Positions 57,238-64,000 of a stretch of DNA of 64,000 bases are shown piece by piece. This DNA comes from Oceanobacillus iheyensis HTE831 (GTDB lineage: Bacteria; Bacillota; Bacilli; Bacillales; Amphibacillaceae). A program made the position numbers and the translations under genes. The stretch's first letter is position 1; every line of letters begins with the position of its first letter. A model generated the notes under the pieces. The model was not told where the DNA came from and did no database searches. It saw nothing but the letters and a program-made list of their open reading frames with translations. The stretch lies in NCBI RefSeq assembly GCF_000011245.1, contig NC_004193.1:3388501-3452500 (forward strand). The letters are read 5' to 3'.

Positions 57238-57601
57238 CTATTGACCACATGTTTGGCGGTTTGTTTGATTTTTGGGAGAAGCGCTCTATTGACCAATTGC
57301 TTGGCGTTCCGCTTGTGTTTTGGGCAATAGAAGGGTTCTATTGACTACATGTTTGGCGGTTTGTTTGATTTTTGGGTAATAGAAGCGCTCTATTGAACAA
57401 TTGCTTGGCGATTCGCTTGTGTTTTGGGTAATAGAAGCACTCTATTGACTAATTGGTTGGCGTTCCGCTTGTGTTTTGGGTAATAGAAGGGCTCTATTGA
57501 CCAATTGCTTGGCGATTCGCTTGTGTTTTGGGTAATAGAAGCGCTCTATTGACTAATTGGTTGACGCTTCACTTGAGTTTTGGGTAATAGAAGCGTTCTA
57601 T
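57238..57601 (+). repeat. Array 5: seven tandem 52-bp hairpin repeats plus a partial
   Basis: Units start at 57238, 57286 (first unit 4 bp short), 57338, 57390, 57442, 57494 and 57546, with a partial at 57598. Typical: CTATTGACCAATTGCTTGGC ... GTGTTTTGGGTAATAGAAG. Units 1 and 3 share CATGTTTGGCGGTTTGTTTG, while the others share GCTTGGCGATTCGCTTGTG. The array fills the gap between two minus-strand genes. Confidence 0.92.
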
Positions 57602-57626
57602 GCTTCCTTTTTTTCTACTAGCTCTG

Positions 57627-58088
57627 TTATTCTGAGCTGGAGTCGCCGTCTTTCATTAGCTCTTCTGTCATTTCTTCAACTAATGCTGGTCTGCCATGAA
57701 ATTGGGCTGGGGTATTTTGAAAGAGTTCAATGCACCAAGCGTCGTCATTCTTCACCGCAACTAGCGTTTGGTGAGCGTTCATTGATGGATCAATCTCTTT
57801 TTTCCCAGGTGGGATCATTCCTGCAATCGCGTGTAAAATGGCGGTCTCGTTTCCTAAACGACGCACGTTTTTAACTTTTTTAATAAAAGGAGGCGTGGGA
57901 TGCTCTTCAAAGATTGGGACAAGATGCGATAATATCTCTTTTTTGCCAATTAGCTTACTGCCATCAAATCCAATTTGGACGCCTTGATCTGTAAAAAGGC
58001 CAGCCATTCCTTCTGCATCGCGTTTGTTCCACGCATCTATTAGTTTTTGGTAAAGTTGTTGGACTTCCTGATCGAATGAATTATTCAT
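57627..58088 (-). CDS. SgcJ/EcaC-like (SnoaL-fold) protein
   Basis: A 153-residue protein of the NTF2-like fold: QEVQQLYQKLIDAWNKRDAEGMAGLFTDQGVQIGFDG, then NAHQTLVAVKNDDAWCIELFQNTPAQFHGRP. This matches the SgcJ/EcaC oxidoreductase/DUF4440 family, whose substrates are mostly unknown. ATG 58088 follows AAGGAGG; the frame runs open to 58202 without a site. Ends SSSE. Confidence 0.78.
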   Translation of the reverse strand: MNNSFDQEVQQLYQKLIDAWNKRDAEGMAGLFTDQGVQIGFDGSKLIGKKEILSHLVPIFEEHPTPPFIKKVKNVRRLGNETAILHAIAGMIPPGKKEIDPSMNAHQTLVAVKNDDAWCIELFQNTPAQFHGRPALVEEMTEELMKDGDSSSE

Positions 58089-58238
58089 CGTAATTCCTCC
58101 TTCATTTGCTTTTGAAAAACCGCGTCCGTTAATACAAATATTTCTAAGCTGATTTCCTTCTACTGGGAAAATCCCTCTATTGCAATTATATAGAAGCGGC
58201 ATCGATTTTCATATTATTTACCCTAGCATTCGTTTCCA

Positions 58239-59042
58239 TCACTTCTCCTTCTTCCCCATCACCACCATTAACGTAACTTTATGAATCCCGAGCATAAGGA
58301 CACCTGCCATGCCTTGATCGTATCTTGTATGAAACGGCGGGGGAAGTATTTCTGCAGATAGAGATTCAGTAGGTATACAGAGGTGAGCAGTTATTTGTGT
58401 TAGGAAAGGGTTATTAACGCCATCTATGATTGCGCTGAAAATAAATAATAAACAAGCTGGCATTAAAAGGATGCCGCTTAAAGATGCATATTTCTTCTTT
58501 TGCTCCCCGGAAAGTCGATGTGACGTATCACGTGTAATCAGTGGCCACCACATTAGAACGGCCAGGATCAAAAGAAAATATGTCATTACGTGATAAGCAA
58601 CGGGATTGTTTGAAAGAAACGTTAACACGGCCGGCAAGTGATACATAAAAAATAATACAGAAAACAGAATTAATGCAGCTTTGAGAATGAGCGACTGCCT
58701 GGTTCCTTTGCTGTCTGCCTTCGATATCTTCCAAAACCTTTTCCATAAAGCGCTTGGAATCCCTGTTATAAGTAACGGAGGAACTATAAAATATAAAATG
58801 CTCATTTGGATCATATGTAAGCTAAAGGAAAGGTGACTAATTGTGGCTAATGGACTGCCCATGATTACGTAGAACAAACTTAAACTAAGGAAGAAAAGAA
58901 TCGGTTGTCGATGGTACACTTTTACGTCGGTTAAAAAAATGATGGATGATGCATAAATGATAGCAATCACAACAACGATCAGTAATAATGGAACATTCCA
59001 CGACAGCTGCTGACCAACAAATACATCATAAAATATATTCAT
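58239..59042 (-). CDS. ctaG: CtaG-family cytochrome oxidase assembly protein
   Basis: A 267-residue protein with about seven membrane helices. The stretch GSPLATISHLSFSLHMIQMSILYFIVPPLLITGIP and later HLPAVLTFLSNNPVAYHVMTYFLLILAVLMWWP carry the conserved His residues of the Bacillus CtaG (caa3_CtaG) family, which helps assemble the copper centre of caa3-type oxidase. No oxidase subunit genes are adjacent. Ribosome site AGGAGAGAGG. Confidence 0.9.
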   Translation of the reverse strand: MNIFYDVFVGQQLSWNVPLLLIVVVIAIIYASSIIFLTDVKVYHRQPILFFLSLSLFYVIMGSPLATISHLSFSLHMIQMSILYFIVPPLLITGIPSALWKRFWKISKADSKGTRQSLILKAALILFSVLFFMYHLPAVLTFLSNNPVAYHVMTYFLLILAVLMWWPLITRDTSHRLSGEQKKKYASLSGILLMPACLLFIFSAIIDGVNNPFLTQITAHLCIPTESLSAEILPPPFHTRYDQGMAGVLMLGIHKVTLMVVMGKKEK

Positions 59043-59263
59043 CCCTCTCTCCTGGTTTTTTCATTAAGTACGTTTACCCTTTTTATAAATATGTGAAAAC
59101 ATGTGATTTATAACAGCGAATCGCTTGTTTATTGGTGAAATCGCTAAAGAAAATGGAAGTTTCCTCGAGGAACAAAAACATGATGAAGCACCTCGTTCCA
59201 TTCGTTGAAAGTTTTGTCTATAATAGAGACGTGTGATACAAAATTGGATGAGGAGTGCAGGAG

Positions 59264-59632
59264 ATGAATATAAAAAAGACGGAGGTTAATGGACAAATCA
59301 TAGCGATAGTTCATTCTGATTCTATTTTACTAACAAACGAACAAAGTGCGCTGGATACGATGATGACGATTAGTCATGAAACAGAAAGTAATCGAATTAC
59401 ATTGAACAAAGAAGCAATTTCAGAAGACTTTTTCAACCTTCGTACAAGAATCGCAGGGGACATCCTCCAAAAATTCATTAACTACAATATAAAGTTTGCA
59501 ATAATAGGTGATTTTTCCTCGTATACTAGCAAATCACTAAATGATTTTATGTATGAGTGTAATAAAGGAAACCATATATTCTTTGTTTCATCGGAGCAAG
59601 AAGCAATTGATAAACTATCCAACGCCAAATAA
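59264..59632 (+). CDS. DUF4180 protein
   Basis: A 122-residue soluble protein: KKTEVNGQIIAIVHSDSILL, ITLNKEAISEDFFNLRTRIAGDILQKFINYNIKFAIIGDFS and FMYECNKGNHIFFVSSEQEAIDKL match DUF4180, a small alpha/beta family of unknown role. ATG 59264 follows AGGAGTGCAGGAG; a GTG at 59255 is in frame. Single gene. Confidence 0.83.
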   Translation: MNIKKTEVNGQIIAIVHSDSILLTNEQSALDTMMTISHETESNRITLNKEAISEDFFNLRTRIAGDILQKFINYNIKFAIIGDFSSYTSKSLNDFMYECNKGNHIFFVSSEQEAIDKLSNAK

Positions 59633-59681
59633 ACAAGACCCCATTTTTGAAAATTGAATGGGTAAATCCATCACCAGCAGT

Positions 59682-59716
59682 AAAAAACCCATTCTGAACA
59701 TCTGTCAAAATGGGTT
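59682..59716 (-). terminator. Terminator of the SDR pair
   Basis: Minus strand: AACCCATT pairs with AATGGGTT around 15 bases and runs into TTTTTA, 16 bp beyond the stop at 59733. Confidence 0.8.
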
Positions 59717-59732
59717 CCTTACGATATATTTT

Positions 59733-60467
59733 TTATTGCGCAGTGTATCCACCATCAACAATTAGGCTATTTCCCGTCATGAAGGAAGAGTCATCACTAG
59801 CCATGAATAATACTGCTTTTGCCATTTCTTCTGATTTACCTAAACGATTCATCGGAGTAGTGTTTATTAGAGCTTCTCTATCCGAATCACCGAGTATAGC
59901 TGTATCGATAAAGCCTGGGCAAAGTGCATTTACACGGATATTACGTGCTGCATACTCCAATCCAAGCGAACGTGTTAAGTTCACCACACCTGCTTTTGCT
60001 GCGTTATATGCTGCACTTCCAGGTGAACCAACCCATCCGTACATAGAAGCTGTATTTACAATTACTCCGCTTCCTGCTTTCAAGAACTCTTTAATCGCAG
60101 CTTGTGCAACTAAGAAGACACCATCTAAGTCCACTTCAACGGTTTTTCTCCATTCCGCATATGTTAGTTCTTCGGTTGGTTTTACTGCGCCAATTCCAGC
60201 ATTATTAAATAAGATATCTACTTTTCCAAATGTATCTATTGCTGTTGTATATATGTTTTTTACTTGTTCTTCATTTGTCACATCCGCTTTAATGAAGATA
60301 GCTTCTGATCCTTGTGATTTTAATTCTGCTTCAATACTAGCACCTTTTTCCTCGTTCATATCCACAAGTATTAGTTTTGCACCTTCTGAAGCAAATAATT
60401 TAGCTGTTGCAGCACCGATTCCAGATACTCCACCAGTAATAACGGCCACTTTATCTTGTAATTTCAT
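59733..60467 (-). CDS. Short-chain dehydrogenase (second of pair)
   Basis: A 244-residue classical SDR. Cofactor motif TGGVSGIGAAT near 10-20 with Asp at the end of beta 2 (LVDMNEEKG) favouring NAD; NNAGIG; active-site Ser in NTASMYGW and Tyr-Lys in YNAAKAG. FabG-like, but the specific alcohol/ketone substrate cannot be inferred. ATG 60467 follows GGAGGAATTG. It is 113 bp after a closely similar SDR, and both are probably one transcript. Confidence 0.9.
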   Translation of the reverse strand: MKLQDKVAVITGGVSGIGAATAKLFASEGAKLILVDMNEEKGASIEAELKSQGSEAIFIKADVTNEEQVKNIYTTAIDTFGKVDILFNNAGIGAVKPTEELTYAEWRKTVEVDLDGVFLVAQAAIKEFLKAGSGVIVNTASMYGWVGSPGSAAYNAAKAGVVNLTRSLGLEYAARNIRVNALCPGFIDTAILGDSDREALINTTPMNRLGKSEEMAKAVLFMASDDSSFMTGNSLIVDGGYTAQ

Positions 60468-60580
60468 AATCAATTCCTCCGATTTTCGTTTATGTTTAGG
60501 TTCTCAGTATTTTTTAATTTCATACATGATAAAAAAGCTAGGTCCTCATCGAACCGCCTTTGTGCTTGTTATTCCTTACA

Positions 60581-61354
60581 TTACACGTTGTATAAAGCAC
60601 CATCTATCGTGAATGAAGAGGAGCTTACATACGAAGCTTCGTCAGAAAGTAAAAATGCAATGACATTTGCTACTTCATCAGGTTCTCCATAGCGCTTCAT
60701 TGGCACCGCATCATTATAAGCAGTTTGTGCTTGTTCTGCAGATCCTGGTGCTACATTTGATTCAATGTTACGCATCATTTGAGTATTAATTACTCCTGGG
60801 TTTACCGTGTTCACACGAACATTAAATGCTGCTGATTCTAAAGCCGCAACTTTATTCAGACCCATCACAGCGTGTTTAGATGAGTTGTAAAGTGCCATGC
60901 TTGGTGAACCAATTAAACCAGCTACGGATGCAGTATTGACGATGGAACCAGATTTTTGTGCTTTCATTACTGGTAATACGTATTTCAGACCGAAAAGTAC
61001 GCCTTTTACGTTGATACCATAAACGAAATCAAATTCTTTTTCTGTAATTTCTTCAATTGATTTAGCTGGACCTTCAACGCCAGCGTTATTGACAAAACCA
61101 TCAATGCGCCCAAATTTAGCAATGGTTTGATCCACATAATTTTTAACATTTTCTTCATTTGAAACATCTGCTTTTACAACGAAGCTATTTTCTTCTGTAA
61201 GACCAAGCTCAGCTTGAACGGATTTGATTGCATCTTCATTTAAATCTACTAAGACAACTTTCGCCTGTGCGTTAGCTACTTTTCGTACGACTTCCTTCCC
61301 GATACCACCTGCTGCACCTGTAACAATGATTACTTTATCTTGAAATTTACTCAT
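60581..61354 (-). CDS. Short-chain dehydrogenase (first of pair)
   Basis: A 257-residue classical SDR with TGAAGGIGKEV, LVDLNEDA (NAD preference), NNAGVEG, active-site Ser in NTASVAGL and Tyr-Lys in YNSSKHA. Paralogous to the downstream SDR. ATG 61354 follows AGGGGGGAAG; the frame is open to 61393. The divergent TetR gene suggests induction by the substrate. Confidence 0.9.
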   Translation of the reverse strand: MSKFQDKVIIVTGAAGGIGKEVVRKVANAQAKVVLVDLNEDAIKSVQAELGLTEENSFVVKADVSNEENVKNYVDQTIAKFGRIDGFVNNAGVEGPAKSIEEITEKEFDFVYGINVKGVLFGLKYVLPVMKAQKSGSIVNTASVAGLIGSPSMALYNSSKHAVMGLNKVAALESAAFNVRVNTVNPGVINTQMMRNIESNVAPGSAEQAQTAYNDAVPMKRYGEPDEVANVIAFLLSDEASYVSSSSFTIDGALYNV

Positions 61355-61418
61355 GTTTTCTTCCCCCCTATTATAATAAATGTGACAATCCACTGAATTT
61401 GAAAGTGTTTATAAATTT

Positions 61419-61446
61419 ATTATAATACGATGAAAAGTGGGTTCAA
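61419..61446 (-). promoter_or_regulatory. Promoter of the SDR pair
   Basis: Minus strand: TTGAAC (61446-61441), 16-bp spacer, TATAAT (61424-61419), about 65 bp before the first SDR start. Confidence 0.62.
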
Positions 61447-61450
61447 CCAC

Positions 61451-61467
61451 CAATAAAACACTTATTG
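61451..61467. promoter_or_regulatory. Candidate TetR operator
   Basis: CAATAA-N5-TTATTG is a perfect inverted repeat directly upstream of the SDR -35 and next to the regulator's own promoter (TATAAT at 61490-61495, weak TTGTGT at 61465-61470). It is placed to control both directions. Confidence 0.6.
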
Positions 61468-61540
61468 TGTATTTAATAGACATATTAGGTATAATTGTCT
61501 AGTAACTTTAAATTTTTTGATAGATAAGGAGATGGAGTGA

Positions 61541-62140
61541 ATGCAAACCAATAAATCTACCCCGAGAAAAGATCGGACAAAAATGCACTTTCAACAGGCT
61601 CTGATTGCCTTAACGAAGGAAAAGGGTTTTCACTCTGTTTCTGTAAAAGATATCGTGCAATATGCGAAGTATAATCGTAGTACGTTCTATATTCATTATA
61701 GAGATAAATTTGAATTAGCCGAGGATCTGCTGTGTACCAATTTCACTTTATTAGAGGAATCTTTTGAGAAACCATACAAATTAAAGCGAGAATTTAATAC
61801 TGATCTATTAAAACAAGGTTCGTTTCATATCATCTCATCGATTTATAATAATCGGGAGTTCTATGATTTACTCAATTATGTAGATACCATTCCAAAACTG
61901 CATACCCGGTTCCCGCAGATCATACTTAAAATGTATCAGGAGAAGTTTGAATTTAAAACGATTAATGATCTGCCAGTTAATATGGATTACTTTAAACGTT
62001 ACACAGCGTATGGCTTTTTTGGTCTATTAGCCCATTGGATTCATACTGGTTTTCAGACACCGCAAGAAGAATTAATTAAAGAAGTCATCATGTTAGCTCA
62101 AACCCATATGGCCTCGGTGAAATATATAGGAAAACAATAG
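61541..62140 (+). CDS. TetR/AcrR-family regulator
   Basis: A 199-residue repressor with an N-terminal DNA-binding domain (FQQALIALTKEKGFHSVSVKDIVQYAKYNRSTFYIHYRDKFELAEDL) and an all-helical C-terminal ligand domain ending with the FGLLAHWIHTGFQTPQEELI pattern of the DhaS-like TetR_C_8 group. Divergent from the two SDR genes, which it likely controls. ATG follows GGAGATGGAG. Confidence 0.9.
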   Translation: MQTNKSTPRKDRTKMHFQQALIALTKEKGFHSVSVKDIVQYAKYNRSTFYIHYRDKFELAEDLLCTNFTLLEESFEKPYKLKREFNTDLLKQGSFHIISSIYNNREFYDLLNYVDTIPKLHTRFPQIILKMYQEKFEFKTINDLPVNMDYFKRYTAYGFFGLLAHWIHTGFQTPQEELIKEVIMLAQTHMASVKYIGKQ

Positions 62141-62198
62141 AAGCGTGCAGAAAAAGTGGTTATTTTAATGCACACTTCTTGTGGCTAGTTACGATCCT

Positions 62199-63566
62199 TT
62201 AGGAAAGAACGGCTTGTTTTTGCGTTTTGCCAGCTTTCTTCGCCATTGCTTTTAGTGCCACTTCATTCAGGAAGTTCACTGGTTTATTGTAATGCGGCTG
62301 GAAGAAGAAATCGGTCAATGCCAATTGCTCAACCGTCATGTTATTGGCGATACCGACACTAATCGTATTGATTGCCTGCGTGAAATCAGCATCGGAAATC
62401 ACCTGCGCACCAACGATGCGATGTGTCTCTGTTTCATAGACCAGTTTTAATTGAATCTCGGCGTTTTCTGGCATAAAGTCTGGTCGATAATTATCTTTAT
62501 AGACAACACTATCCACCGAAACACCTGAAAGACTCGCGGCACTTTCTGTTAATCCAGTTGAAGCAATGTTATGATGATATAGCTTTAATCCAGACGTGCC
62601 TTGCGTTCCTGGATGCGCCATCACCGGACGCACAAGGTTATGCGCGACTAATGTGCCCATTCTCACTGCGTTGGTTGCTAATGGGATATAGGCAGACTGT
62701 TTGGTCGCATTGTTATAAATAGCACAGCAATCTCCTGCCGCAAAGACATCTTTCACACTGGTTTGCATATATGCATCCACCACGATCGCACCATTACCCA
62801 ACATGTCCAATTGATTGTTAAACAGGCCCGTATTAGGTCTAAATCCAATACACATCACCACTAAATCTGCGGCATATTCACCTTTATCGGTAATTACTTT
62901 TTCAACCGTTTCTTCTCCTTCAAATTGGGAAACCGTCTGGCCAAGTGCTAATTGTACACCGCGCTGTTCAAAGCTCGCTTCCACAGGTTCGGTAAAGATA
63001 TCATCCAAATAGCGATTTAAGATTCGTTCTTCACTATCAATTAATGTTACGTTTTTACCGTTTTCTTCAAAAGCTTCGACCAGCTCCACACCAATATATC
63101 CAGCGCCGACAACGACTACATTTCGGACGGATGCAGATCGGTTAATAATTTCTTTTGCATGGTCATAGTTCTTACATAACAACACATTCTCCAAATCAGC
63201 GCCTGGAATTGGCGGCGTTATAGGCCACGAACCTGAGGCGATAATTAGTTTATCGTAGGAATAGTTTTTAATTGTATCTGTTTTTAAATCTTTTGCCTGC
63301 AATTGCTTCGCAGTTACGTCACAGGAAATCACGTCATGGTTCATATGCATGCGTACACCTAAACGCTCAAATTGTGGGACAGAAGCATAAAAGAGGTCCT
63401 CTGGATTCTCTACCACACCGCCTACAGAAAGCGCGATCCCGCATGAAAGAAAGGAAACATTATCATTTCTTTCTAACACATCAATCTCTGCATCAGGATA
63501 AAGATTTACTATATTTTTAATCGCTGTTGTTCCAGCGTGTGTACATCCAATTACTGCTACTTTCAT
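62199..63566 (-). CDS. FAD-dependent NADH oxidase / CoA-disulfide reductase
   Basis: A 455-residue single-Cys pyridine nucleotide-disulfide oxidoreductase. N-terminal FAD motif VIGCTHAGTTA; redox Cys near 42 in SFLSCGIAL; central NAD motif VVVGAGYIGVELVEAFEENG near 155; second FAD motif VFAAGDCCA; C-terminal dimer domain ending TDFFFQPHYNKPVNFLNEVA. Nox (water-forming NADH oxidase) and CoA-disulfide reductases cannot be separated by eye. ATG 63566 follows TTGGAGGG. Upstream Rex- and Fnr-type sites favour an NADH-recycling role. Confidence 0.9.
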   Translation of the reverse strand: MKVAVIGCTHAGTTAIKNIVNLYPDAEIDVLERNDNVSFLSCGIALSVGGVVENPEDLFYASVPQFERLGVRMHMNHDVISCDVTAKQLQAKDLKTDTIKNYSYDKLIIASGSWPITPPIPGADLENVLLCKNYDHAKEIINRSASVRNVVVVGAGYIGVELVEAFEENGKNVTLIDSEERILNRYLDDIFTEPVEASFEQRGVQLALGQTVSQFEGEETVEKVITDKGEYAADLVVMCIGFRPNTGLFNNQLDMLGNGAIVVDAYMQTSVKDVFAAGDCCAIYNNATKQSAYIPLATNAVRMGTLVAHNLVRPVMAHPGTQGTSGLKLYHHNIASTGLTESAASLSGVSVDSVVYKDNYRPDFMPENAEIQLKLVYETETHRIVGAQVISDADFTQAINTISVGIANNMTVEQLALTDFFFQPHYNKPVNFLNEVALKAMAKKAGKTQKQAVLS

Positions 63567-63658
63567 TACGAAACACCCTCCAATTTTTGTTTTGTTCAGC
63601 ATTTCACAATTTAAGACGAATCCGTTGGTTGAAGGATTCTTAATGGTAGTATAGCAGA

Positions 63659-63676
63659 TTGTTCAGTTTTTCACAA
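63659..63676. promoter_or_regulatory. Candidate Rex box upstream of the NADH oxidase gene
   Basis: TTGTTCAGTTTTTCACAA matches 12 of 14 fixed positions of TTGTGAA-N4-TTCACAA. It lies 93 bp upstream of the start codon. A second partial site, TTTCACAATT, is at 63603-63612. Confidence 0.6.
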
Positions 63677-63682
63677 TAGGAA

Positions 63683-63698
63683 TGTGATTTTTATCACA
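63683..63698. promoter_or_regulatory. Fnr/CRP-type palindrome upstream of the NADH oxidase gene
   Basis: TGTGA-N6-TCACA is a perfect match to the Bacillus Fnr consensus, 7 bp from the candidate Rex box. It could serve this gene or the divergent DUF4317 gene. Confidence 0.6.
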
Positions 63699-63817
63699 AG
63701 ATAATAAGTTTCATAAAGTTGAACACACCATTCCCCCCTCTTATTGTGTTAAAATGAGAGGATGCGAGTCAATTTTTTGGTTCGTGATTTGGATAATGAA
63801 TTAGGGGAGAATCCATT

Positions 63818-64000
63818 TTGAATAAAAAAGATATAGCAGACATCAAGAAACAATTTAAGATTAATAACGATCTATTAAAGATTAAAGATATATTTAACGT
63901 TTATATAATGAAAGAATCCAGCGAAATTTACCACCACCAAAGCACACCATTTGAAATGCTGGAGCAGGAGCAGCAGGAGCTTTTCTTAACGAACTTCAAA
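63818..64000 (+). CDS. DUF4317 protein (5' part; continues beyond window)
   Basis: The first 61 residues are visible: NKKDIADIKKQFKINNDLLK, IKDIFNVYIMKESSEIYHH and FEMLEQEQQELFLTNFK. This matches the start of the DUF4317 family, about 400 residues, of unknown function. The start is TTG 63818, with AGGGGAG 9 bases upstream. It runs off the right edge. Confidence 0.83.
   Translation, partial: MNKKDIADIKKQFKINNDLLKIKDIFNVYIMKESSEIYHHQSTPFEMLEQEQQELFLTNFK

Noticed and set aside
59710..60612. 300-residue plus-strand open frame
   Set aside because: It is antisense to a clear SDR gene with intact motifs, has no ribosome site and a composition typical of a reverse-frame shadow.

Overview
The window reads as chromosome of a low-GC Bacillota, most likely a halotolerant Bacillaceae of the Oceanobacillus/Virgibacillus type. 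This is inferred from AT-rich sequence, strong AGGAGG ribosome sites, frequent TTG/GTG starts, sigma-A and probable sigma-B promoters, Rex and Fnr-type operators, a guanidine-I riboswitch before ykkCD, and YwrD-, YugO-, CtaG- and YkkCD-like proteins. No rRNA, tRNA, CRISPR or complete insertion sequence was seen. Both edges cut genes: a CitA/DcuS-type sensor kinase on the left and a DUF4317 gene on the right.

Layout. 1-8.9 kb: partial sensor kinase, PH-domain protein, acylphosphatase, then a seven-gene minus-strand operon (DUF1537 acid-sugar kinase, GntR regulator, zinc dehydrogenase, TRAP transporter PQM, class II aldolase) with a clear promoter and terminator; it should import and degrade a four-carbon sugar acid. 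9-13.5 kb: Gfo/Idh/MocA oxidoreductase, large catalase KatE, and the guanidine-riboswitch-controlled ykkCD exporter pair. 13.5-20.2 kb: tctCBA transporter, ywrD gamma-glutamyltransferase-like enzyme and two half-size CHR transporters in one operon, with a divergent Lrp/AsnC regulator. 21.3-25.6 kb: panE, panBC, and a PadR-controlled full-length CHR transporter. 26-31.5 kb: K+ channel, Rex-controlled lactate dehydrogenase, stress-type SDR, a decayed PepSY membrane gene and a YtkA-like lipoprotein. 31.8-38.7 kb: five-gene operon with an unusual regulator, three M20 amidohydrolases and an AbgT transporter (p-aminobenzoyl-glutamate-like or other N-acyl amino acid use). 39.2-43.6 kb: type VII-secreted LXG toxin resembling staphylococcal TspA, with DUF443 immunity genes in a degraded array. 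43.6-51 kb: small hypothetical, lipoprotein, CueP-like and NERD genes. 51.4-57.1 kb: two large penicillin-acylase-family enzymes. 57.6-64 kb: SnoaL-like protein, CtaG, DUF4180, two SDRs with a divergent TetR regulator, a flavin NADH oxidase/CoA-disulfide reductase under Rex/Fnr-type sites, and DUF4317.

The most unusual signals are two. First, five intergenic arrays of a 52-bp hairpin-bearing unit (about 29 copies) are homogenised within each locus, differ between loci, and all point the same way irrespective of gene direction. Second, in the LXG toxin locus the orphan immunity genes keep short copies of the toxin 3' end, which appear to supply the immunity gene's ribosome binding site. Also notable are a zinc-ligand substitution in the acid-sugar aldolase, a regulator that seems to start on ATC or ATT, and a 207-bp element with terminal inverted repeats lying inside the tct-ywrD operon.

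All calls come from reading the sequence and recalled family knowledge; no database search was run.
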